Source of the DNA: a virus
Strand: one strand, 5' to 3'
IMG/VR virus record: IMGVR_UViG_3300027736_000189
Location: 1 to 28,523 of that record
DNA length: 28,523 bases
The position numbers were made by a program, and so were the translations under genes. How positions within the stretch are numbered: position 1 is the first letter of the stretch; each line of letters starts with the position of its first letter. The notes under the pieces were generated by a model. The model did no database searches, was not told the origin of the DNA, and saw only the letters and a list, made by a program, of their open reading frames with translations. Shown here piece by piece: positions 9,184 to 17,325 of this stretch.

Positions 9184-11496
9184 TTATGCTGGAAGGTGGC
9201 GAGCAGATTTGCTGTTCTTTGCCACTTGGTCTTTACCGACGGTCTTTCTACGACCGGCTTGGATTCTGTCCATCATCTTGTACAACTCACGAGCGCCTGC
9301 GTCAGTGGAACCGTTGCCAAGTTCTGACACGATTCGTGCAGGAATTACAAATTCGCCATCTGCAAGGCGGGCTGGCTGACCGTGACCGATTGTAGCGGGG
9401 ATGTCGTCGGAAACACCATCGCCCGGCCCTTTGAGCAAGCGCCCACCATCGGAATAGGAACCAAGGTTGTACTGGTGCAGGTCGGCTATGCCGCCTTGGG
9501 CCATGCGCTGGTCAAATCGACCGTGTTGTAGGTAGCCGCCTCGGGCATCGCCACCGCCAGCATCCCGGCTTCCCCAGCCGCCGAACGTTGAGTTATTAGT
9601 TGGGCTTGGGCCTCTATCACCACCCGCATCGCGGCTACCACTACCGCCCCCGCCGCCATCCACATTCCCACCCCCACCACCTCTACCGGTGTCTCCGGAA
9701 TTGCTAGGGGCTGAAGGAGCACTAGGAGCAGTGCCACCGCCAGCGTCACGGCTCCCCCAGCCGCCAACACCTTCAGAACCTTGGGTATTAGTAGTCCCCG
9801 GAGCGGGGCCAGTAGAAGTTCCTGCGGCAGCACCTGAGCCAGAAAACATACCTTCGCGCCCGCCAGTTCCTGCAAAGTTGTTTCTGTCCATTCCAGAAAA
9901 ATCAGTGTTTGAAATAGCTTGTTGTACTTCTTCGGAAGCAGGTGTTACTGGGGCAGTTCTTGACACTGGTTGCGTGCCGTTGTAAATACTTTGGTTTGTT
10001 TCCTGAATCATCCGCAACAAGTTATCCGATTCAACTTGTGCTTTTTTTGCCTCAGCATCCACAGCTTCTTTTGCGTAGATGTCTTTAAGCTGCTGCTCCT
10101 TAAAGAAGCCCTGAACGGCATCTGCGGCCTTTGGAATCCATGACCCCGGCAATAAATTTGATACTAAATTGACCCCGGTGCGTAAAGTATTAGCATGCGC
10201 TTCTCTTTGCTCTGGTGTCATGTTGTCAAAATAGGCTTCTCTTGCTAGACGTTGCGCTTCACGCGACTCTGAGTCGCCACCGCCACCTTGGTTAGGATTT
10301 ACAGGCACAGGCACGGCAACGTCCACCGGCTTGATGGGGTCAGGAACCCACTTGTACTTCTTCGTCACGGGGTCAAACTCATAGTGGCCCGTACCCTTTG
10401 GTGGAGCGGTTGTATCTACGCCCCCCGTACCTCCACCTGTACCACCTGTACCACCTGTACCACCTGTACCACCTGTACCACCACCTGTGCCGCCCGAGGG
10501 GGTGTTGCCCATCAAATAATCGTACGCATCGCGTGAAGCGCCGGTCATGTTGTTTGCTGGAAATGGGGCTGTTGGCTTAAACAAATCTCGCTGGTCGTAT
10601 CCACGATTGGGTGCTTCGGGTGGGCGAGGCAGGAACCGCTCATATTCGGGAATGCGGTTCTCACCACGACCCGCGTAACCACCACGAGCTAAAGCAACCA
10701 AACCGCCGCCAGCGGCTGCATAGGGGGCACCTGCTGTATAGGCGTCATTGAACCAACGGCGCTCCCCAGAGCCTGTGTACCCTTGCTGCGGGTTTGTTTG
10801 TTGCCGGGAGAAGGTGTATGGGCGAATCATGCCCCGCGATTGCTCAGGGGCTTCCGTTGTGGTCTCTACCATTTCATCCGCAATGATGGGCGCTGCCGCA
10901 GCACCCAGCATACCGGCCCCTGCCAGCTTGCTACCGCCACCAATAGTTTGCATAGTTTGGCCGGGGTTGGAGAATAGCTGCCCAGCGCCTGCGCTGAGTT
11001 TGTCCCAGTTGGAAGGCGCTGCTGCACGGGAAATAGCTTCATCTGGTATATACGCACCGCGCCCTGCACCTGCACTTGCAGCCTGCTCCTCAATGGATTG
11101 CGCCAAAGCGACTTCACGCCCAAGTTCACCAGCCCCTGCACCCATCAACCCAGACGTTAGGCCCGCACCGCCGTACGCGCCAAGACCCGCCATCAGACCT
11201 TTGCTCAGGTCTTTGGAGTCCAGCGCAGAAATACCGCCAACAATTCCCGCAGCCATCATGGGGGTGATTGCCCCACCGCTGATATAGCTAAGCCCCGCGC
11301 CTGCAATGGTTGGGAGGATGCTGTCCAAGAACCCTGCTTCGGGCAACCCAGTTTGGGGGTTGACACTCAAAGAACCGCCATGCTTTTGGGCAAGTGCTTG
11401 CAGCCCGCCCACTTCTCGGGGAGACATGTGGACAAGCGTGGAGTCGGGCCCGCGCCCTTTTTGGGCAAGGTGGTTTGCAACAAGTTGGAGGCTCAT
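9184..11496 (-). CDS. Gly-rich conserved phage protein with distinctive N- and C-terminal modules (770 aa)
   Basis: The ATG has an AAGGA site 9 bases upstream. The chain is built as conserved ends around a variable core. The N-terminal 55 residues (LVANHLAQKGRGPDS, MSPREVGGLQALA, NPQTGLPEAGFL) look like a defined module. Residues about 56-130 are a Gly/Ala-rich hydrophobic tract that could insert in membrane. The core contains a Gly-Gly-Thr run made by 9-base repeats at 10433-10477, plus further Gly/Ser/Arg-rich linkers with repeated GWGSRDAGGG. The last 110 residues contain SYSDGGRLLKGPGDGVSDDI, LADGEFVIPARIV and GNGSTDAGARELYKMMD, a module I recognise from aquatic podovirus proteins of unknown function. 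Hydrophobic Gly/Ala content and neighbours suggest an internal or ejected virion protein. No catalytic motif was found. Confidence 0.75.
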   Translation of the reverse strand: MSLQLVANHLAQKGRGPDSTLVHMSPREVGGLQALAQKHGGSLSVNPQTGLPEAGFLDSILPTIAGAGLSYISGGAITPMMAAGIVGGISALDSKDLSKGLMAGLGAYGGAGLTSGLMGAGAGELGREVALAQSIEEQAASAGAGRGAYIPDEAISRAAAPSNWDKLSAGAGQLFSNPGQTMQTIGGGSKLAGAGMLGAAAAPIIADEMVETTTEAPEQSRGMIRPYTFSRQQTNPQQGYTGSGERRWFNDAYTAGAPYAAAGGGLVALARGGYAGRGENRIPEYERFLPRPPEAPNRGYDQRDLFKPTAPFPANNMTGASRDAYDYLMGNTPSGGTGGGTGGTGGTGGTGGTGGGTGGVDTTAPPKGTGHYEFDPVTKKYKWVPDPIKPVDVAVPVPVNPNQGGGGDSESREAQRLAREAYFDNMTPEQREAHANTLRTGVNLVSNLLPGSWIPKAADAVQGFFKEQQLKDIYAKEAVDAEAKKAQVESDNLLRMIQETNQSIYNGTQPVSRTAPVTPASEEVQQAISNTDFSGMDRNNFAGTGGREGMFSGSGAAAGTSTGPAPGTTNTQGSEGVGGWGSRDAGGGTAPSAPSAPSNSGDTGRGGGGGNVDGGGGGSGSRDAGGDRGPSPTNNSTFGGWGSRDAGGGDARGGYLQHGRFDQRMAQGGIADLHQYNLGSYSDGGRLLKGPGDGVSDDIPATIGHGQPARLADGEFVIPARIVSELGNGSTDAGARELYKMMDRIQAGRRKTVGKDQVAKNSKSARHLPA
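10433..10477. repeat. 9-bp tandem repeat, five exact copies, in the 770-aa protein gene
   Basis: The unit ccacctgta occurs five times in a row on the plus strand, and degenerate copies flank it. On the coding strand it encodes Gly-Gly-Thr triplets, so repeat number changes keep the frame. It is a likely slippage site that alters linker length. Confidence 0.9.
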
Positions 11497-11530
11497 AAGG
11501 TTGTTCCTTGAATGGCAGGCATTGTATCTT

Positions 11531-11881
11531 TTAACCTATTTTCCAGTTGGTTCCGTCGGAGTAAACAGGAACTTTGTTTGCGCCTGTACCGGCGACCGTG
11601 GAAGCGAATGTGGTGGCTGTTGCATCAGACACAAAGGCCCGCGCCCCAACTCCCGCTGTAGCTGCGCTGGGAAGGGTTGATACCGTGTAAACGGTTAGAG
11701 CCGGGATGTACCCGGAGCCCGAACTTAACTGCCCCAGTATGTTGTCTACTTGGTTGAAATACAACCGCAAGATGTTGTTAAGCTGGTTGAGGTAGTTGAT
11801 GTCATATTCAACCGTAGCCGCAGGCAGGCGCGGGGCAACTACTCGATTGAGCGTTTTTTCCGTTGTAACAATAAATGTCAT
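11531..11881 (-). CDS. Small virion protein candidate, nozzle-gene partner (116 aa)
   Basis: The ATG overlaps the stop of the 703-residue gene by four bases (ATGA), so the two are probably translationally coupled. Residues 25-50 form a helical segment with LNQLNNILRLYFNQVDNI. The rest is Ser/Thr/Ala-rich beta sequence ending in YSDGTNWKIG, a short ending common in phage tail or head fibre-type proteins. The DGTNW motif recurs in the 114-residue protein at 19057-19401. A structural accessory protein of the tail or neck is likely. I see no enzyme motif or signal peptide. Confidence 0.7.
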   Translation of the reverse strand: MTFIVTTEKTLNRVVAPRLPAATVEYDINYLNQLNNILRLYFNQVDNILGQLSSGSGYIPALTVYTVSTLPSAATAGVGARAFVSDATATTFASTVAGTGANKVPVYSDGTNWKIG

Positions 11882-13989
11882 CGTCTGCCGTCCGGTCTAA
11901 TGTCAATACGGGGAGCGCCAAGCTGCCACTGCGTACCGAGGGTGTTGGAGGTAATCTTCATCTGCATCTGGCGACCACGAATGCGAATGTAAATCTGCCC
12001 GGTGTATTCGTCTACATTGATGACCGATGGGGCAGTACCGTTGTAGGTCACCCCAGCATTGCCGGTCTGCGTGATGCCAGAGCCAGAGTTGTTTAAACCC
12101 TGTAGATACATGGTCACAGCAGGCGTTGTGCCACCTGTAGAACCACGGAACGTCAAGTCAGGAATCATGCGGTACACAAACGCAAAATTGTGCCCGTCCC
12201 CAATATCGTACTGCGCGGAGGTGATGTATGCCTCAATTGGCAGCGTTGTACCAGTCTCGTTGTCATCAACGCCGTATTCTTGGTTGACGATGTTGTAGTT
12301 GTATGTAGCTGCAATAGGGTAGTTGCGCAGGCCGGTATCTAGCCAAGCTGTACGCGCCATAGTGCCGTACTGCCAAATGTCTTCTGCGTAGTTATAAATA
12401 ACGTACCGGTCAATGGCGTTGCTGTTCTCGGAGCAGTAGAACCACCAGACCTCGTTGAAACCTTCATTGGTGCTGGCAAATACTTGGTCGTACTGAAGCG
12501 GGTTGATGTCACTGTAGATGAATTGGCGTAGGTCGCAACGCAGGGTCTGAACCCGTCCGTCGTATTTATAGAACTTGTCCACGCCCATCCAGTAAGTAAC
12601 ACCGGAACCAATTGCGGCTGCGTTTGGCCCAGCGATAGATACGTTGTCGGCAAGTAGCTGAGTACCCCAGACATACGGAGGACCAAGATATTGAAGTGAA
12701 TAAAGCGCTTGGTCGGTAAACACCAAAATTTCTTGGCGGCTTTGCAGCGTGGTGACAATCTTGGAGCCGTGGGACAGTCGCACACTGCCTGCTTGGTTGG
12801 TCACAGCCGGATACCATACAGTCAAAGACTCTTGGTCAGACCACCGAATGAGCATGGGGTCAAGGATGGTGCTGCCATAGTCGTTCGTTCCAAACACAAT
12901 TAAGAACCGGCTGGCATCTGAGACCGTGAAGTAATTTTGGTACAGCGGGGTATATCCGTCTGCCCCAGAAAGGGATGAAAGCAAAACACCACGGGGAGAA
13001 ATTGATTGCGTACCAGATTGCGTACCGGTGGTCGTAATGGCAGCACCGCCCGATGTAGCTGCCAAGTTGAACGTAGTGGAGGACAGGTACTTGGTGTAGT
13101 AGGTGACCCCCGGCAACAAACCGGTCGGCAACCACCCTGTGGTGGAGAAAGCAATCGGGGTAGCATCTGCGAGATTCAAATTGCATGTGACCACGCAAGG
13201 AGCCGCAATGGTCATCGTCGCCGTTGTAGAGGTAACCCCTATGGCGGCATCCCAGTAGTACAGCGGAGCCCCACGGGGGCCGTACACAAGGTCTTCCCCC
13301 CAGTTCATCTGATTCCAAATGCGCAAAGCATCCGTAGATGCAGTTCCAATACCCCAAGTACCGGAGCCCCAAGTGCTTGCGCCCCAACCAACCAGCGGAG
13401 CAGCGTATGAAGGGCCGGTGTTGACTTGGTATACGGCGTAGATTGTCCCGCCGCCTGCGGAGCTTGCAGATGCTGTACCTGTGACCGTGATGGTGTAGGT
13501 CGTGGAGCTTACGTACGCAATCTGGTACTCAGTACCAGTCGTAATGGTGATGCCGTTGAACGTGACCGACGCTGCCCCACCCGCATAGTAGGTGACATAA
13601 TCATTGTTGATGAACCCGCCGTTTGCATCCGTCACTGTGACTGTCGTGGTTGTGCCGGTGTTAGTAGACGTAGCCGTTGTGAATGGGTTGGTCAGCGTGG
13701 TTGTGGTGCGTATTGGGGTGATGTCGTTGTACACACCGCCGCTCTCAATATAGAACTTAAGGTTTGTGCCAACACCCAGCAGGTTCAAAGAACCCAGCGT
13801 TATCCAATTCCAAAGAGAACGGCAAAGCCCAAGAAATGTGCTTGTAGAGATGCGCTGCCATCCACCAATCTTCTCAGGCGTGCCTTGGCGGAACCGAACC
13901 TTGTCGGACTCGTACCAACCGCCCTCGTTGGTGTAACGGGTATTCTCCCTGTTTACACCGGGTTTGAGAAGAATTTTTTGTAATGGCAT
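11878..13989 (-). CDS. Large beta-rich tail protein, nozzle-like candidate (703 aa)
   Basis: The ATG at 13989 follows the endolysin stop by one base. The N-terminus (LLKPGVNRENTRYTNEGGWY, DKVRFRQGTPEKIGGW) and later blocks such as MLIRWSDQESLTVW, WMGVDKFYKYDGRVQ and WWFYCSENSNAIDRYVIYNY repeat a Trp/Tyr-rich strand pattern like the beta-propeller tail nozzle proteins of podoviruses (P22 gp10 or T7 gp12 type). The C-terminus ends in WQLGAPRIDIRPDGRR. Two Thr/Ala-rich stretches look like extra modules: about residues 95-200, and about residues 252-332 between YYWDAAIGV and RGVLLSSL. Its position beside the lysis genes and its size fit a major tail component. The nozzle assignment is inference from composition and context; a structure prediction would settle it. 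Confidence 0.75.
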   Translation of the reverse strand: MPLQKILLKPGVNRENTRYTNEGGWYESDKVRFRQGTPEKIGGWQRISTSTFLGLCRSLWNWITLGSLNLLGVGTNLKFYIESGGVYNDITPIRTTTTLTNPFTTATSTNTGTTTTVTVTDANGGFINNDYVTYYAGGAASVTFNGITITTGTEYQIAYVSSTTYTITVTGTASASSAGGGTIYAVYQVNTGPSYAAPLVGWGASTWGSGTWGIGTASTDALRIWNQMNWGEDLVYGPRGAPLYYWDAAIGVTSTTATMTIAAPCVVTCNLNLADATPIAFSTTGWLPTGLLPGVTYYTKYLSSTTFNLAATSGGAAITTTGTQSGTQSISPRGVLLSSLSGADGYTPLYQNYFTVSDASRFLIVFGTNDYGSTILDPMLIRWSDQESLTVWYPAVTNQAGSVRLSHGSKIVTTLQSRQEILVFTDQALYSLQYLGPPYVWGTQLLADNVSIAGPNAAAIGSGVTYWMGVDKFYKYDGRVQTLRCDLRQFIYSDINPLQYDQVFASTNEGFNEVWWFYCSENSNAIDRYVIYNYAEDIWQYGTMARTAWLDTGLRNYPIAATYNYNIVNQEYGVDDNETGTTLPIEAYITSAQYDIGDGHNFAFVYRMIPDLTFRGSTGGTTPAVTMYLQGLNNSGSGITQTGNAGVTYNGTAPSVINVDEYTGQIYIRIRGRQMQMKITSNTLGTQWQLGAPRIDIRPDGRR

Positions 13990-13990
13990 A

Positions 13991-14407
13991 TCAAGCTATC
14001 TTTGCGCCTTGTTGCAGTTGGGCCAAAGTCAAACCCCCGGTGTATTGAAAATGTGGGTACTCCTTGAATGTCACCCAATCACCAGCCCATTCAAGCCCGC
14101 AGGACTTGCCTATTTCACCGACTTGTTTCCATAGTGCTTGGTCATCCCAGATAGCCTTACCGTTGACGAGGGGAACTACATCTAGAGCGCAGCGCCAGTT
14201 GTGCCACGATTGCCCCGCCTTAGCTCTGGTTACGACATTGCCGGGGGTTGTACGTCCTTGCGCATACAGTGCGTTTTGGCTTTCATTGTCACGGTAGGTG
14301 GAGGTCACCAGCAAGTCGATACCCTTGGCCTTGGCAGCTTCTACAAAGGCTTGCGCCCGCTGCTTGGCGGGTGGAGCTAGGTCATCAAGGCTGCGAGAGT
14401 TAATCAT
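13991..14407 (-). CDS. Endolysin, L-Ala-D-Glu / D-Ala-D-Ala peptidase of family M15 (138 aa)
   Basis: This is a single-domain peptidoglycan peptidase that cuts the stem peptide at the end of infection. The zinc motif is visible: H69 and D76 lie in SWHNWRCALD (pattern SxHxxxxAxD), and H119 lies in EYPHFQ with E116 as the likely catalytic acid. The upstream TSTYRD (R39) and W107 (GLEWAGDW) are also typical of VanY/T5-endolysin-like enzymes. The length matches the compact phage form without a cell-wall-binding domain. There is no signal peptide, so release depends on the holin, whose gene it overlaps by four bases (ATGA). This order fits a lysis cassette for a Gram-negative host. Confidence 0.93.
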   Translation of the reverse strand: MINSRSLDDLAPPAKQRAQAFVEAAKAKGIDLLVTSTYRDNESQNALYAQGRTTPGNVVTRAKAGQSWHNWRCALDVVPLVNGKAIWDDQALWKQVGEIGKSCGLEWAGDWVTFKEYPHFQYTGGLTLAQLQQGAKIA

Positions 14408-14811
14408 TTTGCGGCTACCCCGTTGATTTTTTCAGCAGTACGCATAGCGCCTAAGCCCAGCATCCCCGCCAATAAAGGCATCATTGTGCCCATATCCATC
14501 TGGGGGAACTTGACAGGGTGGCCGTAAAGAGCGCTGCCCCACTCAGCCAGCGGGCCGATGACAAACTGGATGGCAAACCCGCTGCCGCAGACCCACCCGA
14601 TAAATGGTCGCCAGCCAGACACAAACACTGAGGGGTTAGCCGCTTCGACTTTGTTGATGTCCAGTTGGCCCGCAATGACTGCAAGCTCACCGGACTGCTG
14701 CATCTTGAACAGCTCCAGCTTCGCAGCCGCAGCCTTCTCGGGGTCAGGCCATACACGGTCAATGACTTTGCTGCCAATGTCGAGCAGTGCGGATAGGGGG
14801 TCAAGCGCCAT
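14404..14811 (-). CDS. Holin, 3TM / gene-transfer-agent holin family (135 aa)
   Basis: The ATG is preceded by GGAG at 6 bases. An amphipathic N-terminal helix (residues 1-55) with WPDPEKAAAAKLEL is followed by the signature SGWRPFIGWVCGSGFA (residues 65-80), which begins the first strong membrane segment. A second membrane segment is at about residues 108-124. This layout matches the 3TM holin family found next to M15 or glycosidase endolysins. The protein would open the inner membrane for the adjacent endolysin. The gene overlaps the endolysin by 4 bases and its upstream neighbour by 11 bases, so the cassette is tightly coupled. Confidence 0.88.
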   Translation of the reverse strand: MALDPLSALLDIGSKVIDRVWPDPEKAAAAKLELFKMQQSGELAVIAGQLDINKVEAANPSVFVSGWRPFIGWVCGSGFAIQFVIGPLAEWGSALYGHPVKFPQMDMGTMMPLLAGMLGLGAMRTAEKINGVAAK

Positions 14812-15052
14812 TGTTTGCTCCAGTTGTAATTTCGTCCATGTGGGAGCCGACCTTCAGGCCAGACAGCCACCCAATCAAGCCACCAACAATAGTCTGAAAC
14901 GCAGGGCCAATGATTTCAAAAATCTTGGTATTGTCCACTTCCTTGACAAACAGACCGTGTACGAGTGCCCCAATCAGCACCACGACTACAGAGCAAAGGG
15001 TGGCGGTCACCATCATGGTCACCCAGTAAATCAGCTTGTCTTTCGCGTCCAT
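14801..15052 (-). CDS. Small two-TM membrane protein of the lysis cassette (83 aa)
   Basis: I take the ATG at 15052, which overlaps the previous stop in TGATG; a GTG one codon earlier is possible. Residues about 8-34 form a strong membrane helix (VVVVLIGALVHGLF). Residues about 45-66 form a second, with the conserved-looking KIFEIIGPAFQTIVGG. The tail is short and polar. The position directly before the 3TM holin suggests a second holin, pinholin or antiholin, but no family-defining motif decides between them. The membrane topology is clear; the function is inferred from neighbours. Confidence 0.75.
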   Translation of the reverse strand: MDAKDKLIYWVTMMVTATLCSVVVVLIGALVHGLFVKEVDNTKIFEIIGPAFQTIVGGLIGWLSGLKVGSHMDEITTGANNGA

Positions 15053-15327
15053 CACTTTGCCCTTTCATACAACTGCTCAATTCTTGAGCGGATTTTAACG
15101 CTGTCGGAAGTGCCCATTATCGTCGCTAAGTTAGCGTAAAGCAGCGTTAACTGCTCTTTGGTGCACACAGGCCCTGACTCATCCAACCACTCCCAGACTT
15201 TGCTTGAACGCTCTTTGGGGTCATGGCTACTGTAGGCAATACTCAAAAACTCAGATACGCTGCACTCGCGCTTGACCGTGGCCCCGTAGACCAACGACAA
15301 GATAAAAAACGGAATGAGCCAGCGCAC
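15052..15327 (-). CDS. Small exported protein of unknown function, lysis-adjacent (91 aa)
   Basis: The start is a GTG at 15327, eight bases after the 50-residue gene; no in-frame ATG lies nearby. Residues 1-16 (RWLIPFFILSLVYGA) form a signal peptide or membrane anchor. The mature part has two cysteines (in KREC and VCTKEQ) that could form a disulfide in the periplasm, and ends in a charged helix (IEQLYERAK). There is no lipobox directly before a cysteine, so it is not an obvious outer spanin. Proteins of this pattern occur in aquatic podovirus lysis regions with unknown function. Candidate roles are lysis regulation or superinfection exclusion. Confidence 0.7.
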   Translation of the reverse strand: MRWLIPFFILSLVYGATVKRECSVSEFLSIAYSSHDPKERSSKVWEWLDESGPVCTKEQLTLLYANLATIMGTSDSVKIRSRIEQLYERAK

Positions 15328-15334
15328 ATTGGGT

Positions 15335-15487
15335 TTACTCTACAGGCGCGGCTTCGGGTTGCGGCGCTTGCTTGACGGCCTCGGCTTGAATTGCTCCAAC
15401 AAGCTGAAACACCTCGCCGTAGGGGCGGGATGCCATGTATTGCAGGACTGCGTTAACGAGGTCGATTGGTAGCGTGATGTTTTCCAT
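15335..15487 (-). CDS. Conserved small phage protein (50 aa)
   Basis: A 50-residue frame begins at the ATG at 15487, which shares one base with the stop of the upstream gene (TAATG). It starts ENITLPIDLVNAVLQYMASR and continues with GEVFQLVGAIQAEA, predicting two short helices and an acidic Pro/Ala tail. It fills exactly the space between its neighbours and is coupled to the upstream gene, which supports it being real despite its length. I recognise the LVNAVLQY...EVFQLVGAIQ pattern as a recurring tiny phage protein. The function is unknown. Confidence 0.7.
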   Translation of the reverse strand: MENITLPIDLVNAVLQYMASRPYGEVFQLVGAIQAEAVKQAPQPEAAPVE

Positions 15488-15807
15488 TAATTGCTCCAAG
15501 GAAGTGCTTGCGATGTTGGAGAAACAGGTGGATTAACCATGCTGTCAATCTGACCTTGTACGCACGCTTCCATGTTGGAGATGGTCTGTGGGTCAGCCCA
15601 GCCAACTACTTGGGCTTCGGTCAATTGCGAATAAGGCGTAAACGAACCGCCTTGTTGAATAGTGAACTGTTGGCTAAAGCCAATGTTGGCGGTGTATGCG
15701 CCGTTCACTCCAGTGACAAGGTATTGGACGTTGACAACAACATCGGTCTGCCCTGCTTCTTGGGGCAAAGTAAACATTTGGGTTACGGTGGTGGTAAAGG
15801 TAGTCAT
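15487..15807 (-). CDS. Conserved phage protein of unknown function (106 aa)
   Basis: The ATG follows a good CAGGAG site. The first 55 residues are beta-strand-like (VTQMFTLPQEAGQTDVVVNV, YTANIGFSQQFTIQQGG). The second half is helical, with SQLTEAQVVGWADPQTISNM, and ends with VNPPVSPTSQALPW. This beta-then-helix layout with the NPPVSP ending is a pattern I know from small phage tail-region proteins of unknown function, probably an existing DUF. It sits directly after the fibre gene, so a fibre-associated role is plausible but unproven. Confidence 0.7.
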   Translation of the reverse strand: MTTFTTTVTQMFTLPQEAGQTDVVVNVQYLVTGVNGAYTANIGFSQQFTIQQGGSFTPYSQLTEAQVVGWADPQTISNMEACVQGQIDSMVNPPVSPTSQALPWSN

Positions 15808-15819
15808 GGTTACTCCTGA

Positions 15820-17325
15820 TTAAGAAAGCCGGTAAAGAACGTAAGTAGCCGCAGCCGTTCTACGCAAACGAAAATGAGCAGATGTTGCAGCCGAAACCGT
15901 CAAAAGACCAACAGATGTAATTCCAGTATTTACGGCAATTGTGATTACACCTGTTGCGGTGTTAACAATGTGAAAATCAAGACCCATGCTTGTACCAGCG
16001 GCGGGGTATGCCGTGTCTATCGCAGACGCAAGCGGCAAAGTGACGGTGTAGGTCGTTCCGGTGGTGTTGATGATGTCTGTGGCAAGCTGCGCGGCAGTAA
16101 GCGTGACCGCACCACTTGGGGCAGTAGGAGCAGGGGCATACACCCACAGGTTTCCTGCCGCGATATACATATTTCCGGTTGAATCACCATATTGGCGCAC
16201 ATTGCCATCACCGTCCGACAGCACAACAAAATTGCTGCCAGTAGCAGAGATGGGAGCAGCAGAACCTTGGTATGAGCCAATGATGATGTTCTTGGAGCCA
16301 GTAGTTACTCCATAACCTGATTGGTATCCATAAAATGCATTTCCCGCTGCGGTTGTTTGTGTGTACCCAGCTTGATAACCTACAGCAGTGTTGTTGCTGG
16401 CGGTGGTGGTGTTGTAAAGAGCGCGGTCACCAAGCGCTGTGTTATATGAACCCGTGCTAGTGTTACGCAATGCGTTAGAACCGATTGACGTGTTATCTGT
16501 TCCGCCAAGGGTTTCAAATTGCGAATAGTCGCCAACGGCTACGTTGTTTGACCCCGTATTTTTTTGCAGCGCAGAATAACCAACTGCGGTATTTGAGCCA
16601 TTGGTGGAAACGGCTCCTAATGCGCCATAACCAATCCCAGTGTTATTTGTTCCTGTGGTAATTGCTGCGCCAGCAAAAGCGCCATAAATAGAATTTCCAG
16701 TGCCAGTTGTATTTGCCCCTAATGCGCTACCCGCTCCCACCACCGTATTACTTGCAATAGCACCAGCGCCTCGGCCTACGGTGAGTCCGTAGACAGTCAG
16801 GTCAGTACCTGAGTACAGCAAGTTAGCGGAGTTGGTCTCAAGCCCGCCGGTGGTGGAATAGACCACACGGCCCGAGGTCAGGCCGGTGTTGGTGATAGAG
16901 GAGAACACACCCGCACCGGAGATGTTGGACACCTTAACGAAGTCGGAGCCGTTCCAAGCGCAGACTGCCGACTCGCCCTTGATGATGGTTACCCCGGTGG
17001 TGGGGCCAACGCCTCGCAGCACGATGCTTTGGGTGCTGGAGCTTTTGTTGATGACGATATACGTCTTGGACTGGGCCGGGGCTGTGATGTTGCGGGTTAT
17101 CGTACCGCCCGCTGTCCACAAGAGGATGGCTTCACGAGCCTCGTTGGCAGCGCCAGTAGTTGTACTAAGTGTGATGTCCGCATCTACGCTGATTGTGGTC
17201 GTGCCAGAAACGGCGGAGTCCAGCAACGAGGTGATAGAGTTGTTTACCGTATCGCCCCAGGTTCCAGACAGCTCTCCCGTGACTGGAAGCGCCAGACCAA
17301 GTAGGGATGTGTATGCTGTAGTCAT
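15820..17325 (-). CDS. Tail fibre with YadA-head-like repeats (501 aa)
   Basis: I take the ATG at 17325: it overlaps the upstream stop (ATGA) and has GGAGA 8 bases upstream. A TTG start five codons earlier is less likely. Residues 1-45 (LLGLALPVTGELSGTWGDTV) are a common phage fibre N-terminal segment. Residues about 195-375 contain many repeats of the N-[TS]-x-[AIV]-G-x-x-A-L type (NTAVGYSALQKN, NTALGDRALYNT, NTAVGYQAGYT), like the trimeric head of YadA-type adhesins. The C-terminal 130 residues form a separate beta domain ending in FRLRRTAAATYVLYRLS. No S74 chaperone/peptidase domain is visible. It probably forms a trimeric receptor-binding or stalk fibre. Confidence 0.8.
   Translation of the reverse strand: MTTAYTSLLGLALPVTGELSGTWGDTVNNSITSLLDSAVSGTTTISVDADITLSTTTGAANEAREAILLWTAGGTITRNITAPAQSKTYIVINKSSSTQSIVLRGVGPTTGVTIIKGESAVCAWNGSDFVKVSNISGAGVFSSITNTGLTSGRVVYSTTGGLETNSANLLYSGTDLTVYGLTVGRGAGAIASNTVVGAGSALGANTTGTGNSIYGAFAGAAITTGTNNTGIGYGALGAVSTNGSNTAVGYSALQKNTGSNNVAVGDYSQFETLGGTDNTSIGSNALRNTSTGSYNTALGDRALYNTTTASNNTAVGYQAGYTQTTAAGNAFYGYQSGYGVTTGSKNIIIGSYQGSAAPISATGSNFVVLSDGDGNVRQYGDSTGNMYIAAGNLWVYAPAPTAPSGAVTLTAAQLATDIINTTGTTYTVTLPLASAIDTAYPAAGTSMGLDFHIVNTATGVITIAVNTGITSVGLLTVSAATSAHFRLRRTAAATYVLYRLS

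Noticed and set aside
10433-10477. Short direct repeats as a possible CRISPR array
   Set aside because: The units are 9 bases with no spacers and encode a Gly-Gly-Thr linker.
15052-15327. Outer-membrane lipoprotein (o-spanin) in the lysis cassette
   Set aside because: The cysteine after the hydrophobic segment is in KREC, several residues past the segment, and does not form a lipobox.
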